A DNA stretch of 64,000 nucleotides from JARRPM01 sp963792815. Its GTDB lineage: Bacteria > Pseudomonadota > Gammaproteobacteria > Pseudomonadales > Halieaceae. Under the pieces are notes generated by a model, which worked only from the letters and a program-made list of their open reading frames with translations, was not told the DNA's origin and did not search any database. The position numbers and the translations under genes were made by a program. Position 1 is the stretch's first letter. The number at the start of each line of letters is the position of its first letter. The DNA lies in NCBI GenBank assembly GCA_963792815.1, contig CAWBXR010000006.1, positions 62,001 through 126,000 on the forward strand, read 5' to 3'. This document shows, in pieces, positions 58,924 to 64,000 of this stretch.

Positions 58924-59181
58924 ATCTTTTACCTCTGCCCGACCCTTGCGGACCAGTCAAGAGGGGCAGGTTACGCGAGTACCTCGCTTTACCTGCCAAA
59001 TCATCGGCTCAGACACAATTCGAAATCAAAAATTACAATGAATTAATGAGTCACTTGTTGTGTCTGAATAGTTGTGACAACTATCCCAACAAGTGCCCAC
59101 ACATCTGTCTTCATTTGACTGTTAAACAACACCCGGCCGCCAGGGGCAGGGTTCTGATCAGCGGGGTTACCCCTGACCGAG
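58924..59181 (-). promoter_or_regulatory. rRNA operon leader
   Basis: This is the transcribed leader between the P1 promoter and the 16S gene, without coding features. Minus-strand GTTGTTTAACAGTC near 59130-59117 is a boxA-like antitermination signal. The sequence close to the 16S gene should pair with the 3' side to form the RNase III processing stalk. From 59217 to the pssA end at 59377 only the promoter upstream region is seen. Confidence 0.6.
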
Positions 59182-59188
59182 GAGGCGC

Positions 59189-59216
59189 ATTATACGGATC
59201 GGACCTCCCCCTGCAA
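59189..59216 (-). promoter_or_regulatory. rRNA operon P1 promoter
   Basis: Minus strand TTGCAG (59216-59211), 16-base spacer, perfect TATAAT (59194-59189), followed by GCGCCTCC, a GC-rich discriminator as in stringently controlled rRNA promoters. Directly upstream lies an AT-rich stretch (AAAAAGTCTGAAATATTTC) that fits an UP element. Confidence 0.85.
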
Positions 59217-59376
59217 GGCCTTTTACAGAAATATTTCAGACTTTTTCCTGCGGGGAGTTGAGTTGCTCAATTAACGACCAGAATGGCCCGCCTCGGCGGC
59301 CTGCCGCCCGCGCGGGGGAAGTCGCTGAAACCTGCCCGCCTGTCCCGCGGGAGGGTGCGAGGACACTGGCTCCGGG

Positions 59377-60243
59377 TCAGTCCAGGCCGCCCTTGCGCCA
59401 CTTGAAAAACTGCGTCAATGGCCCCGAGACCGCATAGGCCAGGAAGGCAAACAACAGTATCCGCGGAGGGTCCGCCGTTACCAGACCAAACACCAGAATC
59501 ATTGCGATCATGACGACAAAGGGTACGCGACTACGAAAGTCGAGGCTCTTGAAACTGTAATAGGGGAAGTTGGCTATCATCAGGAAGCCCACCAACGCGG
59601 TCAGTAATCCCACCATTATCGCCAGCCACTGGGGCAGGGCGCTGCCCACCAGGCCCTCGTCGTAGCAGACCCATACCGCACTGGCGATGATACTCGCGGC
59701 GGCGGGACTTGCCAGGCCCGTGAAGTAGTTGTTGTCTGCGGTTCCGATCTGGGTATTGAAACGCGCCAGGCGCAACGCGGCACAGGCGACGTAAATAAAA
59801 GCCATACTCCAGCCAAACTTCCCCAGGTCGCCCAGCGCCCAGCTGAACACGACCAGGGCCGGCGCCAGGCCAAAGGAGACCATATCGGAGAGGCTGTCGT
59901 ACTCCGCGCCGAACTTGCTGGAAGTATTGGTCAGGCGCGCAACACGGCCATCGAGCCCATCAAAAATCATGGCGGCGAATATGGCGATGGAGGCGGCTTC
60001 AAAGTTGTACCGCATGGCAGCGATGATGGCGTAAAAGCCCGCAAACAATGCCGCCGTGGTAAACAGGTTGGGCAACAGGTAAATACCCCGGTGCCGGACG
60101 GTCTGCCCGTCTACCGACTCCTCCTCTTCATGCTCATCAACCAGCAGGTCCAGAGCCGGCGCGAGCCCGCCCGCTGCCCGCCCCTTCTTCTGGTCAGGCT
60201 GCTGGTTTTCCTGCTCGTCCGCAGCCCTGTCTGGCTTGTCCAT
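59377..60243 (-). CDS. pssA: CDP-diacylglycerol-serine O-phosphatidyltransferase
   Basis: 288 residues. The CDP-alcohol phosphotransferase motif is in DGLDGRVARLTNTSSKFGAE followed by YDSLSD (consensus DGx2ARx8Gx3Dx3D). About eight membrane segments are present. It makes phosphatidylserine, the precursor of phosphatidylethanolamine. The N-terminal 50 residues are hydrophilic and acidic/basic (EHEEEESVDGQ), longer than in many homologues. I chose the ATG at 60241-60243 with GGTGG upstream; two GTG codons lie 3 and 4 codons earlier. PssA is often found beside ilvC. Confidence 0.92.
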   Translation of the reverse strand: MDKPDRAADEQENQQPDQKKGRAAGGLAPALDLLVDEHEEEESVDGQTVRHRGIYLLPNLFTTAALFAGFYAIIAAMRYNFEAASIAIFAAMIFDGLDGRVARLTNTSSKFGAEYDSLSDMVSFGLAPALVVFSWALGDLGKFGWSMAFIYVACAALRLARFNTQIGTADNNYFTGLASPAAASIIASAVWVCYDEGLVGSALPQWLAIMVGLLTALVGFLMIANFPYYSFKSLDFRSRVPFVVMIAMILVFGLVTADPPRILLFAFLAYAVSGPLTQFFKWRKGGLD

Positions 60244-60278
60244 TCTGTCCACCACTGTAAAAATGCCCGCTTATACTA

Positions 60279-61187
60279 TCAAACCATTGCCCCGTAGGTC
60301 TGCCCCGCCACATCCCACAGGGATTTCACCAGCGGGCTCAGCAGGCGCTGTTTCAGGCAGCACAGCCCAATGGTGAGCGCCGGCAAATCATCCGGCAGAT
60401 CAATCTTGCTGACGCTGTCGGCCATACCGCTGGCCCGGACCACCAGTTCGGGTGCCAGGCCGATACCCAGCCCCAGGCTGACCATGGCGACGATGGCCTC
60501 ATGGCCTGCTACCTGGGCGTATACCCGGGGCCGGATATCCCGCTCCTGCAGCCAGCGATCCAGTATCTCCTTGGTTATCCCCCGCTCCGGCACTATAAAT
60601 GGTACAGAGTTCCAGTCGTAACCGGATGACGCCGCCTGCCCCGCATCCACCCACTGCCGCACGGCGCAATCGGCTGTCGGCGCCCAAAGGTGCAGCGGCG
60701 TATCCAGAAGCGGCAGGAAGTCGAGCCGTTGCGGCAACTGGGCAGGGCGACCGCTCACGGCGACATCATCCTGACCGTCCAGTACGTGGCTGATGCCGTC
60801 TGCCTGGTCACCGGTGTGCATCATGATTTCCACCGAGGGGTGGGCCGACCGGAACGACTCCAGAATGGGTGCCAGCACGCTGTAGGTAGCCGTAACCGAG
60901 CAGTACAGGCTCACCTCCCCGGCGAGTTCTTCCTCACTGCCGAGTTTACGGCGCAGGCGCTGCCAGTCAGCGAGGGAGTGGCGGGCATATTCGCGAAACT
61001 CCCGCCCGGCGCCCGTCAGTCTCACGCTGCGGTTATCGCGCTCCAGCAGGGGCTGGCCCAGCTCATCCTCCAGCCGCCGTACCGTCCGGCTGACCGCTGA
61101 AACACTCATATGCAATAGTTCGCCGGTACGACTGAAGTTCAGGGTGTCGGCAACAGACAGGAAAACCGCCAGGGCGCGCGTATCCAT
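60279..61187 (-). CDS. ilvY: LysR-type regulator IlvY
   Basis: 302 residues. The N-terminal winged helix-turn-helix (LAVFLSVADTLNFSRTGELL then SVSAVSRTVRRLE) is followed by an inducer-binding domain. In E. coli IlvY activates ilvC when acetolactate or acetohydroxybutyrate is bound. Divergence from ilvC with paired operator-like repeats between the genes supports the name. Length is as in the family. Confidence 0.93.
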   Translation of the reverse strand: MDTRALAVFLSVADTLNFSRTGELLHMSVSAVSRTVRRLEDELGQPLLERDNRSVRLTGAGREFREYARHSLADWQRLRRKLGSEEELAGEVSLYCSVTATYSVLAPILESFRSAHPSVEIMMHTGDQADGISHVLDGQDDVAVSGRPAQLPQRLDFLPLLDTPLHLWAPTADCAVRQWVDAGQAASSGYDWNSVPFIVPERGITKEILDRWLQERDIRPRVYAQVAGHEAIVAMVSLGLGIGLAPELVVRASGMADSVSKIDLPDDLPALTIGLCCLKQRLLSPLVKSLWDVAGQTYGAMV

Positions 61188-61200
61188 ATTCCATCCTATA

Positions 61201-61246
61201 TTGCGTTGTACGCAACACAGTATTACTTATATAGCGTTATACGCAA
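61201..61246. promoter_or_regulatory. Tandem IlvY operator-like palindromes between ilvY and ilvC
   Basis: TTGCGTTGTACGCAA (61201-61215) and TAGCGTTATACGCAA (61232-61246) are two near-identical palindromes (GCGTTRTACGC core), 31 bases centre to centre, i.e. three helical turns on the same face. They fit two IlvY dimers cooperatively repressing ilvY and activating ilvC. Identification by position and symmetry. Confidence 0.75.
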
Positions 61247-61310
61247 GGCAATCTTTCACGTATGGTGCGCCCTCATTCCATCAACCATCTTTCATCCGAG
61301 GAAACTCACC

Positions 61311-62783
61311 ATGGGACAAAACTACTTCAATACCCTCCCCCTGCGCCTGCAACTGCAGCAACTGGGCAAATGCCGCTTTATGGATCGCTCGGAGTTCGCC
61401 GATGGCGTGGACAAGTTGCGCGGCAAGAAAATGGTCATCGTGGGCTGTGGCGCCCAGGGTCTCAACCAGGGTCTCAACCTGCGCGACAGCGGGCTGGACG
61501 TGTCCTACGCACTGCGCGAAAGCGCCATCAGCGAGAAGCGCCAGTCCTGGAAGAACGCGACGGAAAACGGTTTCACTGTCGGCACCTACGAGGAGCTGAT
61601 TCCGGCTGCGGACATGGTGCTTAACCTGACCCCGGACAAGCAGCACACCAGCGTGGTAAACCAGATCATGCCGCTGATGAAAAAGGACGCCTGCCTGGCC
61701 TACTCCCACGGTTTCAATATCGTGGAAGAGGGGATGAAAATCCGTGACGACCTCACGGTTATCATGGTGGCGCCCAAGTGCCCAGGCACCGAGGTGCGCG
61801 AGGAATACAAGCGGGGCTTCGGGGTACCGACCCTGATTGCCGTGCACACGGAGAATGACCCAAGGGGCGAGGGCCTCGAGCTGGCCAAGGCTTACGCCGC
61901 CGGCACCGGTGGACACCGCGCCGGGGTGCTGCAGTCGTCGTTTATCGCCGAGGTCAAGTCGGACCTGATGGGTGAGCAGACAATCCTGTGCGGCATGCTG
62001 CAAACGGGCGCAATCCTGTGCTTCGACAAAATGGTCGAAAAGGGCATTGAGCCCGGCTACGCCTCGAAGCTGATCCAGTATGGCTGGGAAACGGTGACCG
62101 AGGGCCTCAAGCACGGCGGTATCACCAATATGATGGACCGCCTGTCTAACCCGGCGAAAATCCGCGCCTTCTACCTGGCCGAGGAGCTGAAGGACATCAT
62201 GCGCCCGCTTTATGAGAAGCACCAGGACGACATCATGACCGGGCATTTTTCCAAAACCATGATGGAAGATTGGGCCAACGACGATGCAAACCTGTTGAAA
62301 TGGCGCGCCGAAACCGCGGAGACTTCCTTCGAAAAAGCCTCGAACACCTCCACCGAGATCAGTGAGCAGGAGTACTACGACCACGGCATCCTGCTGGTGG
62401 CAATGATCAAGGCCGGGGTGGAACTGGCTTTCGAAACCATGGTTTCGGCGGGCATTATCGACGAGTCCGCCTACTACGAGTCCCTGCATGAGACCCCGCT
62501 GATCGCCAACACCATTGCGCGCAAGAAGCTCTACGAAATGAATGTTGTGATTTCGGACACCGCAGAGTACGGTTGCTACCTGTTCGACCATGCCTGTCGC
62601 CCGCTGCTGGCGGACTTCATGAGCAGGATCGACACCGACGTTATCGGCCGCGGTATCGGCGGGGACAACGGGGTGGACAACGCCGAGCTGATCGCGGTAA
62701 ATGACGCGATTCGCAAGCACCCGGTGGAGCTGGTCGGCAAGACCCTGCGCGGTTACATGACGGCGATGAAGCGAATCGTCTGA
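61311..62783 (+). CDS. ilvC: Ketol-acid reductoisomerase, class II (long form)
   Basis: 490 residues, the enterobacterial-type long enzyme with a duplicated C-terminal knotted domain. The NADPH site is VIVGCGAQGLNQGLNLRDSG; magnesium ligands are in the EVKSDLMGEQTILCGML segment. It catalyses the second step of valine, isoleucine and leucine synthesis. I chose ATG 61311 (MGQNYFNTLPLRLQLQQLGK), preceded by GAGGA; the frame opens 35 codons earlier within the operators. Confidence 0.97.
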   Translation: MGQNYFNTLPLRLQLQQLGKCRFMDRSEFADGVDKLRGKKMVIVGCGAQGLNQGLNLRDSGLDVSYALRESAISEKRQSWKNATENGFTVGTYEELIPAADMVLNLTPDKQHTSVVNQIMPLMKKDACLAYSHGFNIVEEGMKIRDDLTVIMVAPKCPGTEVREEYKRGFGVPTLIAVHTENDPRGEGLELAKAYAAGTGGHRAGVLQSSFIAEVKSDLMGEQTILCGMLQTGAILCFDKMVEKGIEPGYASKLIQYGWETVTEGLKHGGITNMMDRLSNPAKIRAFYLAEELKDIMRPLYEKHQDDIMTGHFSKTMMEDWANDDANLLKWRAETAETSFEKASNTSTEISEQEYYDHGILLVAMIKAGVELAFETMVSAGIIDESAYYESLHETPLIANTIARKKLYEMNVVISDTAEYGCYLFDHACRPLLADFMSRIDTDVIGRGIGGDNGVDNAELIAVNDAIRKHPVELVGKTLRGYMTAMKRIV

Positions 62784-62908
62784 ACCGGACTACTACCGGA
62801 AACCGCCAGTCCGATCACAGGGGCCGGCGGTTCCCGACCAAACAACTGACGGCCCTGGCCGGCCATCGCGATGGCCCGCCGGGGTTCTTCGCAATTAGAG
62901 GATGCTGA

Positions 62909-64000
62909 ATGACGGCCTCAGAGAACACAGACCTGGGCATTAGCAACGCCGACCCGGACTGGACCACCGCCCAAAGTGCCCAGCTGTACGGCATCAACGC
63001 CTGGGGTGCGGATTACTTCAACATAGGCGATAACGGCGAAGTCCAGGTCAACGTCAACTTCGACGGCAAGCCAGTTACCGTGAGCCTGATGGAAATAGTC
63101 AGGGGGATGCACGAGCGCGGGCTGCACATGCCGGCCATCCTGCGCATTCGCAACCTGCTGGACCACCGGGTGGAGGTGCTCAACAAATCCTTCGCAAAGG
63201 CCATCGCCGATGGTGGCTACCGCAACTGCTACCGCGGCGTCTATCCGATCAAGGTAAACCAGCAGTGCCACGTGGTTGAGGAAATTGCGGACTATGGACG
63301 CCAGTACAGCCACGGTTTCGAGGCCGGCAGCAAGGCCGAACTGATCATTGCCATGGCCCAGCTGAGCGACTCCGATGGCATTATTATCTGCAACGGCTAC
63401 AAGGACGCGGAATTTATCGAACTGGGCCTGTACGCCAGGCAAATGGGTACTCCCTGTTTTTTCGTGATTGAAACCCTGTCGGAGTTGCCGATCATTATTG
63501 ACCGCAGCCGCGCACTCGGCATCGAACCCCTGATAGGGGTGAGAATAAAGACCACGGTTGCGGTTGACGGCTACTGGAGCCAGGACAGCGGTGACAGGTC
63601 CATATTCGGCCTCTCCACCGCATCGCTGATGCGCCTGGTGGACTCCCTGCGCGAGGCAGACATGCTGCACTGCCTGCGCCTGCTGCACTGTCACCTGGGC
63701 TCCCAGATCCCGAACATCCGCAATGTCCGCAGCGGCGTCCTGGAGGCCTGCCGCTTCTATGCCGGACTGGTGCAGGAAGGGGCGCCGATGGGCCACCTCG
63801 ACCTCGGGGGCGGGCTTGCGGTTGACTATGAAGGTGCCCGCACCAACAGCACCCACAGCATGAATTACAGCCTGGACGAGTACTGCGCAAACATCATCGA
63901 GAGTATCTGCGAGACGCTTGACCCACTGGAAATCGAGCACCCGGTTATCGTCTCGGAATCAGGTCGCGCCACCGTGGCTTACTCCTCGATGCTGTTGTTC
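62909..64000 (+). CDS. speA: Biosynthetic arginine decarboxylase, 3' end beyond window
   Basis: 364 codons of about 630 are visible. The N-terminus has WTTAQSAQLYGINAWGADYF. The PLP lysine is in RGVYPIKVNQQCHVVEEI. GYKDAEFIELGLYARQMG and GVRIKTTVAVDGYW follow, then the glycine loop HLDLGGGLAVDYEG. It makes agmatine, a putrescine precursor. The ATG at 62909 has GAGG seven bases upstream. The 125-base gap after ilvC shows only a weak GC-rich hairpin and no T tract. Confidence 0.95.
   Translation, partial: MTASENTDLGISNADPDWTTAQSAQLYGINAWGADYFNIGDNGEVQVNVNFDGKPVTVSLMEIVRGMHERGLHMPAILRIRNLLDHRVEVLNKSFAKAIADGGYRNCYRGVYPIKVNQQCHVVEEIADYGRQYSHGFEAGSKAELIIAMAQLSDSDGIIICNGYKDAEFIELGLYARQMGTPCFFVIETLSELPIIIDRSRALGIEPLIGVRIKTTVAVDGYWSQDSGDRSIFGLSTASLMRLVDSLREADMLHCLRLLHCHLGSQIPNIRNVRSGVLEACRFYAGLVQEGAPMGHLDLGGGLAVDYEGARTNSTHSMNYSLDEYCANIIESICETLDPLEIEHPVIVSESGRATVAYSSMLLF

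Overview
The window is a GC-rich, gene-dense chromosomal segment of a gammaproteobacterium. Gene order from lapB to yciK follows the Pseudomonas-type arrangement (ihfB-rpsA-cmk-aroA-tyrA-pheA-serC-gyrA, then mtaD-ubiG-mupP-yciK), and the hda-perM-DUF2066 / purM-purN-DUF3108 block is also of that type. The 16S rRNA, the separate tyrA and aroA genes and the complete Rnf operon point to a marine Cellvibrionales/Halieaceae-like lineage rather than Pseudomonas itself; the family placement is inference from the 16S sequence read by eye. No prophage, integrase, transposase, CRISPR array or recognisable defence system is present. Nearly all genes are core housekeeping genes.

Layout. 1-11980 is a long minus-strand cluster: gyrA, serC, pheA, tyrA, aroA, cmk, rpsA, ihfB, lapA, lapB (DNA topology, serine and aromatic amino acids, CMP kinase, ribosomal protein S1, IHF, LPS control). 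12299-15825 is a plus-strand run: SAH/MTA deaminase, ubiquinone methyltransferase, MurNAc-6P phosphatase, YciK. 16141-28059 holds cysK, a GNAT, a quinone reductase, a DEAD-box helicase with thpR, prlC, a PTPS-like gene, an SDR, a queuosine-precursor transporter, a methionine aminotransferase/omega-amidase pair and an OmpA-family porin. 28181-36440 holds hda, a PerM permease, DUF2066, purMN, DUF3108, an acyltransferase, dcd and apbC. 36676-44444 is metG followed by rnfABCDGE. 44478-53008 holds rimI and neighbours, a family-2 glycosyltransferase, a large Ig-like lipoprotein and a 1058-residue HD-GYP receptor. 53281-59216 is a complete rRNA operon on the minus strand (16S, Ile, Ala, 23S, 5S). 59377-64000 holds pssA, ilvY, ilvC and the start of speA.

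Most noteworthy: (i) two inverted copies of a non-coding element of about 145 bp between ihfB and rpsA, whose centres are homologous while their self-complementary ends are unrelated to each other; a possible distant relative lies before the DEAD-box helicase; (ii) an intervening sequence of about 119 nt in helix 45 of the 23S rRNA; (iii) three single-base reading-frame breaks in otherwise conserved genes (rnfC, the gene before rimI, and the 3' end of an acyltransferase); (iv) an orphan minus-strand terminator downstream of yciK that implies an unannotated short transcript; (v) a PTPS/QueD-like protein lacking the usual catalytic cysteine, close to a queuosine-precursor transporter; (vi) an HD-GYP receptor with two sensor domains and a large insertion inside its catalytic domain.
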